DNA from: Datnioides undecimradiatus
Taxonomy: Eukaryota; Chordata; Actinopteri; Lobotiformes; Datnioididae
Assembly: GCA_008933995.1 (NCBI GenBank)
Contig: WARS01000046.1
Coordinates: 1,674,001 to 1,738,000 of the forward strand
Length of the DNA stretch: 64,000 nucleotides
Direction: 5' to 3'
This document shows positions 37,225-47,640 of this stretch, piece after piece. Position numbers and translations under genes: made by a program. Every line of letters starts with the position of its first letter. The first letter of the stretch is position 1. The notes beneath the pieces were generated by a model. The model ran no database searches. It saw only the letters and a program-made list of their open reading frames with translations, and was not told the origin of the DNA.

Positions 37225-39491
37225 ATGTCTGCAGGTTGTATGAGGTTGGTGCTAAGCTACACGGTGAGAGCAGTGTGTCGTGGCAGCCCTCGATACCGGA
37301 CGCCAGTTTCAAGATTTACAATATGCAGTAAGAGATGTGATCTCGTTGCCTCCTCCTGGAGATGGTCTCCACTCTGCACTGCTGTGGGCGAGACAGAACA
37401 AAAACCTCCACCGAAGAAAAGAAATTCCCAAGCCAACGCCAAGATCAGCTCTGTCGGCCGCAGGATCCCGCAGGAACAGATACAGCTGATAAATAACACA
37501 GGAGAGGACCTGGGCGTCATGCACCGTTCAGATGTGATCAGAATCATGGACCAGACGGCTCTCAAGCTGGTGTTGCTCGATGACAGCAAAGACCCTCCCG
37601 TGTACCGGCTGATGAGCGGCAAACAGATCCACGAAGAGCAGCTGAAACTGCGGGAGAAACAGAAAGCAAAAGCAGGTATGTGGTGTCCAACGGGGACCTG
37701 CTTCACTCTGTGGTTTACGATTCCCAATCATCAGGGTCAGGATCCCTCAAAGGGTTCCCAAAATAATTAACAAGTTTGGAGGGAAGAGCATTGTTCTGTT
37801 ACTGGTTATATTCCTTAAAGGTTCAAATTCAACAAAATGAGATGTTCAGTGTAAAAAGAAAGGTTTGCACCGAGAGCCATCACCTTGCAATCTCCCTCCA
37901 TCTCTGCAACGTCCAACAGACCTTACAGTAAAAACGTCGGACCCACGCAGTGTGAGGTATGTGTAAGTCTCAAGCTGGGACTGACTCTATCCTCTCTGCA
38001 GCCGCCGTGCAGGTGAAAGAGCTCAGCTTTTCATCTGGCATCACGGGCCATGACCTCAAGAACAAGCTGAAACAAGTGGAGAGCTGGCTGGAGAAGAAGA
38101 ACCACGTCAGAATTACCCTGCGAGCGGGACGAGCGGGACCCGCAGACAGCCTGGTGAGGAAGGGCCCTCGAGTGGGTTGCTTTTGTTAGACCGGGGCAGT
38201 AGGGAGACGACAGGAAACGAGGGGCACATGGTCATCACCTAACAACTAAAACTTGCAGATTTAAGAGGCATAAGCGGCAAATGCAGTGTTCCCCCAACAG
38301 TCAGCGTGAGTGTGATTCACAACAACTTCTTGGTTGGATCGTAGTCTGTATATAAAGATGCTTTCCCGCTGCACGAGCACGCACGAGCTGTCGATCATGA
38401 CACCACAGCTCCTTCTCGTAGCATCAGCTAACTAATTACAGCCGCATTTATCAGGAAAATAAACACCCGAACAAACATCAGCGTGAAAAGAGCGGCCTGA
38501 AATGACAGGAGCCGTGTCTGACCTGTACCGCAGCCAGCCACCAGGGGGAGCATCGGGTGTTTCGGTATAGGGAGCTGTTGTGTTGTCCATCTTTACATAA
38601 GGTCAGTGGTCTGGGTATTCAGCAGACATGGATACATCTTGACCTTCATAAACATTATTATTATTATTATTATTATGTTTCTGTTTCTACATTATTTATA
38701 TGACACCATGCTGTCTGATGTAATGTCTTTTCCAGACCTTTCCAGGCTCTAGATGTCTGCGAATGGGATCCTTATCATATAAACTTAAATTACATAGTGT
38801 ATATAAAAAAAAAAATCAAAAATTTTTTTAAAGATTTTTTAAAAATTAAACTTTTTTTTGTTTGTTTGTTTGTTTGTTTGTTTTACAAATTAAAAAAAAA
38901 AATTAAAAACAAATATATAAAAATATATATGATATATGACCAATATCAGTATTGGCCTAATTATTGTACGGGCTCTAATATGGAATGAACTAGTCACCTT
39001 CTTTGTTTTTTACCTTGTTTTTTAAATAGTTTTGAATAGGTTTTGATGTTACATTCAGTGGGTGAGGTTTGTAACGTGACGCTACCTCAGTCAGCTGACT
39101 TTCACGTCAATGTCTAAGGCTTAACGGTGACGGACAGTCATCACACACCGGACATGTGTTCCAGGAAAAACATCCCAAAACACAAACACATCAAATCATA
39201 AACATCTGTGTGTGTTTGGTTTTTTTTATGTTGAATTCTGCACAGGACACAGCTCTGGAGGCGATGGTGCAGCAAATCGGGGTGACGGTGGGATTCGTTT
39301 CCACGCCAAAAGTCATACAGGACGGTCGAGCAGCCATGTGCATCCTCCGACCGCCCTCAGCAAAGGAACTGTCGAAACAAAACGCGAAGAAAAAGGCTGC
39401 AGCTTCGCAGTCGGCCGACTCCGGGGCGAAAGCCTCTCAGAACACAACTGCAAGCGACACGAACGCAGCAGAAGAGTCGATACAACAGTGA
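37225..39491 (+). CDS. mtif3: Mitochondrial translation initiation factor 3, complete, 3 coding exons
   Basis: IF3mt dissociates 55S mitoribosomes and proofreads the initiation complex on the small subunit. Exons: 37225-37675, 38002-38153, 39246-39491. The sum is 849 nt (282 residues plus stop), close to human MTIF3 at about 278. Residues 1-60 are rich in Arg, Ser and Thr with few acidic residues, as expected of a mitochondrial targeting sequence. The IF3 N-domain begins around RRIPQEQIQLINNTGEDLG and runs through VIRIMDQTALKLVLL. The C-domain spans exons 2 and 3, including ELSFSSGITGHDLKNKL and VRITLRAGRA. The C-terminal tail is the Lys/Ala/Ser-rich extension typical of the mitochondrial form. 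Reading past the first donor (37,675) stays open for 31 codons, so intron retention would give a truncated product. The ATG at 37,225 is preceded by an acceptor-like T-run. Confidence 0.95.
38640..38935. repeat. AT-rich simple-sequence block in mtif3 intron 2
   Basis: It contains an (ATT)n run at about 38,657-38,676, A- and T-homopolymer stretches at 38,800-38,860, a (GTTT)n run at about 38,860-38,884 and AT-rich sequence after it. It is low complexity and has no coding potential; an apparent open frame here is Lys/Phe-rich noise. Confidence 0.9.
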
Positions 39492-39810
39492 TCTGATGGG
39501 AATAAACAGTCACAGTTCAGTGTAAAGTCCTTTATCAGGCTCGGTTTGTATGTATTGTATAGTTTGCTAACAAATGTTGGTGTGCACTGGTTTCCACGTA
39601 CATCTGATGAAGAGCCTTCCAGTCTACAGTGACCGTTTTAGACCAGATAAAGCATTTTAAGATCACCAGCGAACAGCCTGATGATGATTTTCACATTAAT
39701 CTGTAACCATGATGAGGAGGAGGCGGTCGCTCTGGTCAACAGTGGTTTGGAAAAGTGTTATAAGTGTGACGAGGGTATCAAACAAAACACGCCCGCGTTT
39801 CTTTCTCTGC

Positions 39811-39816
39811 TTTATT
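39811..39816 (-). terminator. Likely heca poly(A) signal
   Basis: The minus strand reads AATAAA here, about 340 nt past the heca stop codon. It lies upstream, in plus-strand terms, of the likely mtif3 signal at 39846-39851. Confidence 0.5.
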
Positions 39817-39845
39817 CGAGATTTATCTTTATGTTTTTGGTAAAA

Positions 39846-39851
39846 AATAAA
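39846..39851 (+). terminator. Likely mtif3 poly(A) signal
   Basis: AATAAA occurs twice within 'aaaaaataaaaaataaaag', about 355 nt after the mtif3 stop codon. If both this and the heca signal are used, the two transcripts overlap tail to tail. Confidence 0.5.
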
Positions 39852-40153
39852 AAATAAAAGCAAAATTTGGCGTACAGATACATTCACTTGTCACGGATAA
39901 ACGTGTTCACTTGACTGAAGTGTCAGTTTCACACTTTATCAACACTTCCGTCTAAACAGCAGAGACACTGTCTTTGATTTTCTTTTTAAACATACTCGTC
40001 CTATGCATAAAAAAGAAATCAAAAGAGAGAGGGGGAACTGAAAAACATTAAACCACCTTAAGGCCCAAAAAAATAAAATCTTTCCTAGATTGTGTTAGAA
40101 AATAAGAATATTGAAACAGAAGCAGCTCAACTAGCATGCATGAAGAGCATTCG

Positions 40154-43100
40154 TCAATAAGCCTCGAGTACTTTGTAGGAGGAGAAGGGTTTGACAAAGT
40201 GATAGTCCAGGTTGCCACAGTGAGGGCACTGCTGGACGTTGCTGTACTCCGAGAAATACTGCATCCCAACTCGGACGTCCACCACCGGCTTCCCGCAGTG
40301 TTTGCAGTTGAGGCGAGCCTGAGGACAGACGGGAGGAGACGCAGGTCAGTGAACTGGAGCTGAAGCAAAGTGGAGCCGCGTGAGATCCGAGCGCGGCGCG
40401 TGAGATGGGACGAAGTGAACTCAAACTGCATCCCACAGTCTTTGTTAGTGAGTGGAGGACTAATTATTACTCGCAGTGACTCGTAGATGGCTAATGTACA
40501 TAGAGATGAAAGAGTAAAAGAGGTAATGCCAGAGGTAGACTGTAACTGACTACTTAAATACTGTACTTACAAACAGTTTTAAGAGTACTTTCATCTTATG
40601 CTATTTATACTTTAGTCACTCGTTACTTCATCAAATTTTTGTATAAAAACATGAAGATTATAAAATATTAAGTTCTGTTACAAAATCAAAGCACTTTACA
40701 GTAAATAAAGTTGTCAAAATGATATAAACCTTAAACACTGCAGTAGTAAAATTCCACATACACATTAATGCAGAGTAATTACTTTGGTTTTGGATATTTT
40801 ATGGAATTTGCTGATGTTTATATACTTTTAATGAAATAAGATTTTGAGTTCAGGGAGTATTTTTATTTAACTAAAGGATCTGATACTTCTTCCATAGCTG
40901 TTGGTCTCCTTTGCCTCGATTGTTAGTGTACAGCAGCTTTATTAGACCTTTTTAAATTAAAAACTGTTGTTCTTTACAATAAAAATCCAAAAACAATGTG
41001 CTGAAAGTGTTCCTTCAACCACAAAATGTGTTCATTCTTCTCTGTGTCTGTGTAACTGGTAACCATAACTATCATACCCTAAAAATCAAAGTCAAATCAC
41101 TACATGTATGTACATGTGTGCACATACATGTAGTGATTTGACATGTGATCCACTGCTATTCCTGGTTTCTACCTGGCAACACGGTGAAGCAGCCAGTATA
41201 TCGTAGGTGTACATGGTGCCCAGTTGGTGCCAGCTCCCGTCCCAGCGTGACTTGCACTTGATGCAGACGATCTTGTGGACGCCCTCTAAACAGTCCACGC
41301 AGATGGCGTAGAGGTGCATCAACCTGCCTGTTGGAAATAAGGACATACAGTTAGACAATGAAATGTACCGAATAATAAGACCAGACAGTCAAATAAGAAA
41401 CTTTGGTCGCCCGCTATCATGCTTCTACAGTGCAAGCAGAATGGGATGATAGAGAGAGACTCTTTCCCGGTCTCTAGAGATTCCTGATTGTTTTTGATGA
41501 ACTTGCGTTGTGACAAAAGGACCCTGTAAACAAGCTCACTAAAGAAAAACACAAGTGTTCCCATTTTCTCTCCAAAGTCAACATCATTAACCACCGCTGA
41601 ATAAACAACAGCAACATCATTCAATCAACCTCGCTTAGTAACTGTACAGCATGACTCCACCATTTCTCTTGAGCCAGCATTTATGCTCTGCCTGACACAG
41701 ACGCGTGAAAAGAGGTAATCAATAATCCTTTCATACTGATGCATATCAAGGACCATACATATCAAAGCTCGCAGGCCAGCACATCAAAGGAGCTTCATGC
41801 AGCCGCTGCGCTAATTCACATTCATGTTGGGACCGTGCACAAAACCTTTTATGTCAATATACACAGAAAGGGTCTACTGATGGATTAACCGGTCGTGATT
41901 CTTCTATGCAGAAAGAAATGCTAACACACTATAGATAGAAAGTGAATTTGTAATGGAGAAAATGAATACGCTAATGATTGCAATTATGCAAAAAACTACA
42001 TTTGTAGGCTTTTTCTCCTGGTTAGAAGCAACGGCGGCAGCTGATGTCCCGCAGAATCTCATGCGCAGACAGCGTGGCGCTTCGGGCTAAATGCTAACAA
42101 CAGCATGCTAACATGCACACGCTAATAAAGCTAGCATGCTGATGCTTAGCAGGTATTAAGTTTATGATGTTATTGTCTTAGTCAGGTATGTTAGCATGCT
42201 AACAGTTGCTATTTAGCTATAAATATGGAGACATTTGAGACAAAGTGAAAACATTCCCATTAGCCTAAGAGTTCTGCAGATACATTAGAAGCAAACAATG
42301 GACAGATTGAACATCTTCAACCAGATGGTGACACTAGAGGAAAAGTTTCAACAATTTGTCTGGAGGGAAGCATGAATGCATGAACCAAATTCTATGGCAG
42401 TCCATCTGAAACTCAGTCAGGAAATCTAAGAAGCAGATGAAATTGTCAGCTTGACGGTGGAGCTGGAGGAAAAGTCAGGGGATCACCTCCGGTCTCATGC
42501 CAAGCTCTCGAAACCAACCTTGTAGGTGGCAGGGGACGTCATACTCAATCTCATCGTGGCGTGAGGGGCTGAGGAACAGAGTCCCGTCTACCAGAGGAAA
42601 CTGCTCAAACACAGGCAGCGCTCTGTGGCACAGCGCACAGTTGACCACGTTTCTCTGGCTCGCGCTGAGGGCTGACAGGATAAACCTACAGGACACACAT
42701 GGACAGACTCAGAGCATGGACGACTGATTTGCAACACCGGTATTAGAGAGTTGCTGCACACCGAATGCTTCTGGCAGATTTATGTGATGTGCCTTTTTCT
42801 TGATTAGACAGATTTCACAGATCTCACAACTTTTCGTGATGTCAGCTGTGATATCCATCATCCATAATCAGTACATAACTTACATTAATGGCGATGAGCA
42901 TGCAGCAGGAGTGCCGGTGTAGGAAGCTAAGCAATGCACTGCTGTGGACGAGGTCAGCAGTAAACACTTAGCAAACCACCAGACACCTTTAACAAAAGAG
43001 TTATTTCACCTCACAGATCACAAGACCTGCTGGTCTACTGTCGCCTCGATCTTTGGATTATGGTGCAAACTGGTATTTTAAGAGGTTAATTTGGATCCAC

Positions 43101-46100
43101 CACATCAGGAACCAATCTGAGTGCTAATGTTCTATCAACATTTGACTCGTAGTGATTGGTTAAAGCAAATAACTTGTCTGTTGCCAATATCTGGTCATAA
43201 GTGGCTTTCTAACTATGTGTAATGTCTGTCATTTTGACTGACGGTTGCTGATTTACCTCCAAAACTTGTTTTCTAAAATTAAATAGTTTTACACCTTCAT
43301 AACTCTTTAAACAGTTCAACTGAAGCTCAGTTCAAGTTTAGCTGATTCACATTTTTAACCCACAACTGTCTGACAGTGTACCTGCGCAGCTCTTCTCCCT
43401 GGCCTGCCTGGGCGTCGTCCTCCATGCGGACGTGGTAGGTATTGAGTTTATGTCGGGGGATGTGGGTAAGGAGCTCCGAGAGGTCCAGCCTCCTTAGGAA
43501 CTGCACCGGATGAGAGTGGGTCCCGTCACCCACGCTGCCGGAGGTGATCCGGTGGTGAAGCGGGAGGGCGAAGGACAGCGGCAGGGGAAGAACAGACCCG
43601 GGGTCGAGGTGAGCTCCACCGCTGGAGCCTCCCATTGAGCAGCCACCACCCCGACCCAAAGCTCCCCCGACCAGAAGGTGTTTCCTCTGCGGTTCCATGT
43701 GGACAGCTGATTTGAGGAACTCTCCCAGCGGACGGGAACCTCGTAATCCTCCTCCTCCGGATCCCAGGACAGCAGTGGGGGAGAAAGGGAAACCAGTTGG
43801 AGGAGACTGTCCTGGAGAGTCACATGGAGACTTCTGAGGAGGCCCCTGACAAAAAGGTCCTCCACCAGCATGTCCTCCTCCTCCTCCTGTTGCTGCTGCT
43901 GCTCCTCTCTCTGAAGAGTTCTGGCGGTCCACTGATTGTCTCCGAGGTAACTCCTGACTAGAGGCTCTGTGGGATAGTTTACCTCCCCCTGCTGATGCTC
44001 CTGGCAGCTTGCTTTTCTTGGGCTCCTCAAAAAGACCGTCCCCAGACCCTGCAGCCCCTCCACTGGCCCCGTTCCTGCCCGTGCTCCTTTCAGACGGCTT
44101 CTTCTTACGCTCATCCTGCATACGCTTCACCTGATACCAGTCGGTGTCTTTCTTTAGGTGGCCCTGCCCACAGCGGCAGGAGCAGAACCTGAAGGCCAGG
44201 TCGTAGCCCTTCTTGGTCCACATGTTCTGCCGGCACTGCTTCTCGTTCCAAGACCTTGCACGGCCAATGCAGTTGAACTGCACGAGGATGGAGCTCTCCC
44301 ACTCGTAGAAGCACTGCAGGTGCATCCAGTTGCCGTAAGGGCAGAGCTCGTTGTTGCAGAGCACCCGCTGGTAGTCGTCCTTCTCCAGGTCGATGGGACG
44401 GCCCAAGCTGCAGCCAAGTGGGGTTGCGCACTGGCCCTCTGAATAAGTAAAGACAGCAGGAGGAAGGAGAGAAGATGGTTGGGTTGCTTATCTTCACTCT
44501 TTGCCATAAAAGCCTAATTTAGTCACTTTACTCACACATTTTACCGATTCTAGGTCTGAAACTAATGAAAAACCCAAAGCTGTTCAATGTAGGACTGCAA
44601 GTAATGATTGTTATCATTCATTTGTCTATAAAATATCAGAAATTTGCATAGAAAATGCTACTTTTCTCACAAAACCCAAAGAAAATCATTATATCATCAT
44701 ATTTTCATTATTGTTTATAACTTTTTTGATTAATTAAATAGCTCAAATAGTCCTTCAATATCACCTAAAGTGCAAGATGACATCTTTAAATGCCCTATAC
44801 CCAAAAATAATGAATGAACTATAAAATAAGACAATGAATTATGGTAAAGTGCCACGTTTAAGAGGCTGGATCCATCAATGTTTGACAACTGTTTGTTTAG
44901 TCTGAGAAACCAAAACCATAATATGATTAAAAACATCCAATATCTAAGAAGTCCATCAGGCAGCCACGGTACTTGGCATGCTAAAGGGAATATGATGGAC
45001 CTGATTAAGCAGTTGGTTAAACAATGCAAGACATCTGAAGACTCCACCTGTGGTTCTAGGAAATTGTTTTCCACTATCATTACTAAGAATAAATAGACTT
45101 TAGGAAAATCCACAGTTGTTGTTAAGTTTCCTTTAAGTGACTGTAAAATTATGGATTTGTATCTGCAGGAATATCAAATTCACAAACAGTTTGGGTGTTA
45201 AATCTCTGAAGAGCACTGATTTACCTGGACAATGGTACCATTTAAGCAGTCTCTCCATCTGAAGTTACATTAGCAAGATCGTCGTCAGCACATTTTAGCA
45301 AGGCGACATGAGGTGAAAATGTTAAAAGGGAGATTTCAGTGTCCTTGTTGCCTCCGTGCCATCGATTTATGAAATTCAACTAGGTCATTCAAGCCTGTGA
45401 GCAGCTCTATTCAAGCCCTGCCAATTGTCAAGTCTGGATGTGAATCAAGCAAATGTGGGCCCACAGTTGCAACAAAAAGTGATAATACGCTGTGGGTGTG
45501 TGTTGTGGGATAGTTTCCTCCTTCCTTTTCCGGTACACTCTCAGTGCTTTTTTTCTCTAAAGTCACCACAGAGTGGAGAAAAATATACTTTCCCGTGCAT
45601 TTTGACCCTGTGCAGCATGTTAGTGGAAACGTGCTGCAATGAGTTTATAGTTCAAATTGAATGAAACTTTAAATTAATCTTGCATGGGAACAAAAACAAA
45701 GTTATTTAATAAGTTAATTTTAACTATACACCTTTTTTTTACCGTTCTGAAATGAAATATTATGTTGGGCTATTGATTATTTCAACAACTCATCATTTAA
45801 TTTGTGGTTATATAATGTTGTCATATTTTAAACATCCCCAAACACAAAGATCATTTAGTTAATTATACTTTAAGACATGAAAAAGCAGCCGATCTTTATA
45901 TTTGAGGAGCTGGAAACATCTAATGTTTGACATTCCTTACAGAAAAACAACTAAATAATTAATAATAAAAATAGTTGTTGGTCAGTTTCTGATGATCAGC
46001 TTCATGGTTAATATATTTATGATTTCAGCATAATTTCATTAAGACACTCACTATAACACTTTGTGGTGTAATGACTACATTAACGGTGGTACTACAGTGT

Positions 46101-47309
46101 CATGAAATGACTGTATTGATATATTAATCAGAATATATTGCACCACTAAAACCTAAAGTGCAATAACATAATAACCAACGCATAATCTGGGATGCCGTTT
46201 TCCCAAACTCACGTCTGTGTAAAACCAAACTTGTACCGTATTTTAAAAGAAGCCAAGCAGGGTGACTTTATTTTAGCTGCTGCAAGTCTGAATGGGATGA
46301 AGTTGAACTTGAGTGCGCAGACAAGCGGCGAGGTGTCAGTATTACCCCTGAGGAAGGCCACAACCAAAAACTGTGTGGACTAGGTGAGCGTCAGGGAAAG
46401 ACAGCTGAGGCCTGCCCACCAGCCTGCACATCAGACACATCAGCCATCAGTCGGTAAAGTGGACGAAATAACATCCAAATGAGTATTGCATTGTGTCATT
46501 AAAACCACCTGGAGCTGCATTTGATCAGGAGGAAATATTTTCAGTGGGGATAATCCCATTTTCCCCAGGAGGAGCTTGAAGCACCAACCTCCATTCATAA
46601 ATCTGACAATTTAAAGATTTCTTGCTTGTCGGGTTCAACTCAAACGTGTTAAAACAAGACTAAAGGCTGTTGGCGAGAACACAACAACCGCTCTACAATT
46701 CTGCCAACGTGCAAAACACCGAGCAACACCTGTTTCCAAAATATAGCAACTTTCTTGCCTGCTGTTCCCATCATTTTCTCCAATGCAAACAACCCACAGT
46801 GGTCTTTATAAATCTGTGTACAGCAATTACGCAAAGCGCGATTTTAGTGCAGCTGAGTACTGGCTACTTGCTGGTTCACATACACCGACGACCAACAGAA
46901 AAAAAAGCACTGTATTCACACAAGGCCTCAAGTCGTGATCGACCATCACAGCCTATATTTGCCGATAATCAAGGAACCAGCTGATTGATTCATTTTTATA
47001 TCGAAGTTTTGCACGGATTTCGCTGCAGAGTGGAAAGAAGTGGAGGGGGATAGTGCCATTTGAAACGTCGCAGTGCATGAATGCCACAGTCGCACAGACA
47101 AGACAGAGCTTCCCCTGGCAGGAAGACAGCATCACTAAACTTCTACATCTATGTCCGTTTCCTCTCTTACCACTCGAGCGCTCGTTTCTGGGTGCAGCCG
47201 CCGCGGCTGCGCCTCCTGTTGCGGCCGCACAGGCTCCATTTTCCTGCTCATCTCCGCTACTGTTAGTGCGTTTGCTTTTCTTTCCCTTGTTGTTCTTCTG
47301 GTTGGGCAT
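40154..47309 (-). CDS. heca: Headcase protein homologue (HECA), complete, 5 coding exons
   Basis: Headcase restrains differentiation and growth in flies; human HECA is a cytoplasmic/nuclear regulator linked to cell-cycle control. Exons in transcript order: 47171-47309, 43382-44438, 42519-42685, 41173-41327, 40154-40318. The sum is 1,683 nt (560 residues plus stop); human is about 543. The N-terminus (MPNQKNNKGKKSKRTNSSGD) is basic and is followed by a poly-Ala tract. Exon 2 opens with the Cys/His-rich headcase domain (LEKDDYQRVLCNNELCPYG, then CFYEWESSILVQFNCIGRAR and FRFCSCRCGQGHLKKDTDWY). It continues through a low-complexity Gly/Ser/Pro linker and ends before FILSALSASQRNVVNCALCH, the start of the conserved C-terminal Cys-rich part. 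The Cys pairs in exons 3-5 (CALCH, CVDC, CIKCKSRW, CKHCGKP, CPHCGNLDY) look zinc-binding. The final residues are VLEAY. The gene runs in the same direction as abracl. Confidence 0.96.
41091..41142. repeat. Perfect 21-bp inverted repeat with 10-nt spacer
   Basis: Positions 41091-41111 and 41122-41142 are exact reverse complements, with the spacer ACATGTGTGC between them. The arms include ACATGTA steps. It lies in heca intron 4, 30 bp beyond the donor of the exon at 41173-41327. It could be an old terminal-inverted-repeat remnant or an RNA hairpin. Confidence 0.9.
42060..42490 (+). repeat. Teleost interspersed repeat abutting a heca splice donor
   Basis: It starts with 'gctaaatgctaacaacagcatgctaacatg', includes a second 'gttagcatgctaacag', and continues with 'gatggtgacactagaggaaaag', 'gcatgaatgcatgaaccaaattctatggcagtccatc' and 'ggtggagctggaggaaaag'. 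These ordered phrases match the family at 8,440-9,240. The copy ends at 'gtcaggggatcacc', about 30 bp from the 3' edge of the heca exon at 42519-42685. Confidence 0.7.
44590..44760. repeat. Dispersed repeat fragment (GATTAAT / 'tataaaatatcag' type)
   Basis: The words 'gactgcaagtaatgattgttatcattc', 'tctataaaatatcagaaa' and later 'ttgattaattaaatagc' occur in the order typical of a common teleost dispersed repeat. Related fragments occur at 45,870-46,000, 51,790-51,990, 59,840-59,960 and 62,240-62,470. Confidence 0.5.
45870..46000. repeat. Dispersed repeat fragment (tail of the same family)
   Basis: 'gatctttatatttgaggagctggaaaca', followed by 'ttgacattccttacagaaaa' and 'taattaataataaaaatagttg', matches the tail words of the copy at 51,790-51,990 in the same order. 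Confidence 0.5.
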
Positions 47310-47439
47310 TTTACAGGATTCGGATGTCAGTGTTATTTTCGACCTCTATCAACGGCTGCTGTCAGCGCAGTCTGACATTTCTGTGGACTCCATTTCTGCA
47401 GTGTTTTTGCAGTGTTTTCTCTTTGTGTTGTTGTTTTTG

Positions 47440-47640
47440 TTGTCCTCGTGGACGACAGGCAGGCTTTAGAGCAGCTCTGACAGCACCAGCAACAAGGAAT
47501 AAGCTGCTATAACCTTTAAGAACGAAGGCGTGTCCGTCTCTTGTTTTGATTCCTGCTCCGCTGTTTTCTTCCACCCCTGACGTCACAGGGCCCCGCCCCC
47601 CGCATTGGCCGTCAACGATTTATGCCGCATTCATATCCTG
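47440..47640 (-). promoter_or_regulatory. heca promoter with CRE, GC box and CCAAT box
   Basis: Upstream of the heca start the plus strand has a perfect CRE palindrome TGACGTCA at 47578-47585, then GGGCCCCGCCCCCCGC (GC box) and ATTGGCC (inverted CCAAT, that is CCAAT on the coding strand) by about 47,610. The spacing and CpG-rich surroundings fit a TATA-less promoter for the minus-strand gene. The 5' untranslated region would span roughly 47,310-47,560. Confidence 0.6.

Larger units (their letters stand above)
44439..47170 (-). other. heca intron 1
   Basis: This is the largest intron in heca. It holds two fragments of a dispersed teleost repeat (about 44,590-44,760 and 45,870-46,000) and otherwise AT-rich sequence. 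Short open frames here (for example 44,730-45,113) lack recognisable domains. I see no additional exon. Confidence 0.6.

Noticed and set aside
37676..37770. Continuation of mtif3 exon 1 past 37,675
   Set aside because: This is intron read-through. The donor AAAGCAG|GTATGT and the downstream IF3 C-domain exons show the true structure.
43494..44507. Long alternative-frame ORFs (206, 128, 117 and 94 codons) over heca exon 2
   Set aside because: They are shadows of the GC-rich heca coding exon. Only the 43382-44438 frame matches headcase and joins to its neighbours in phase.
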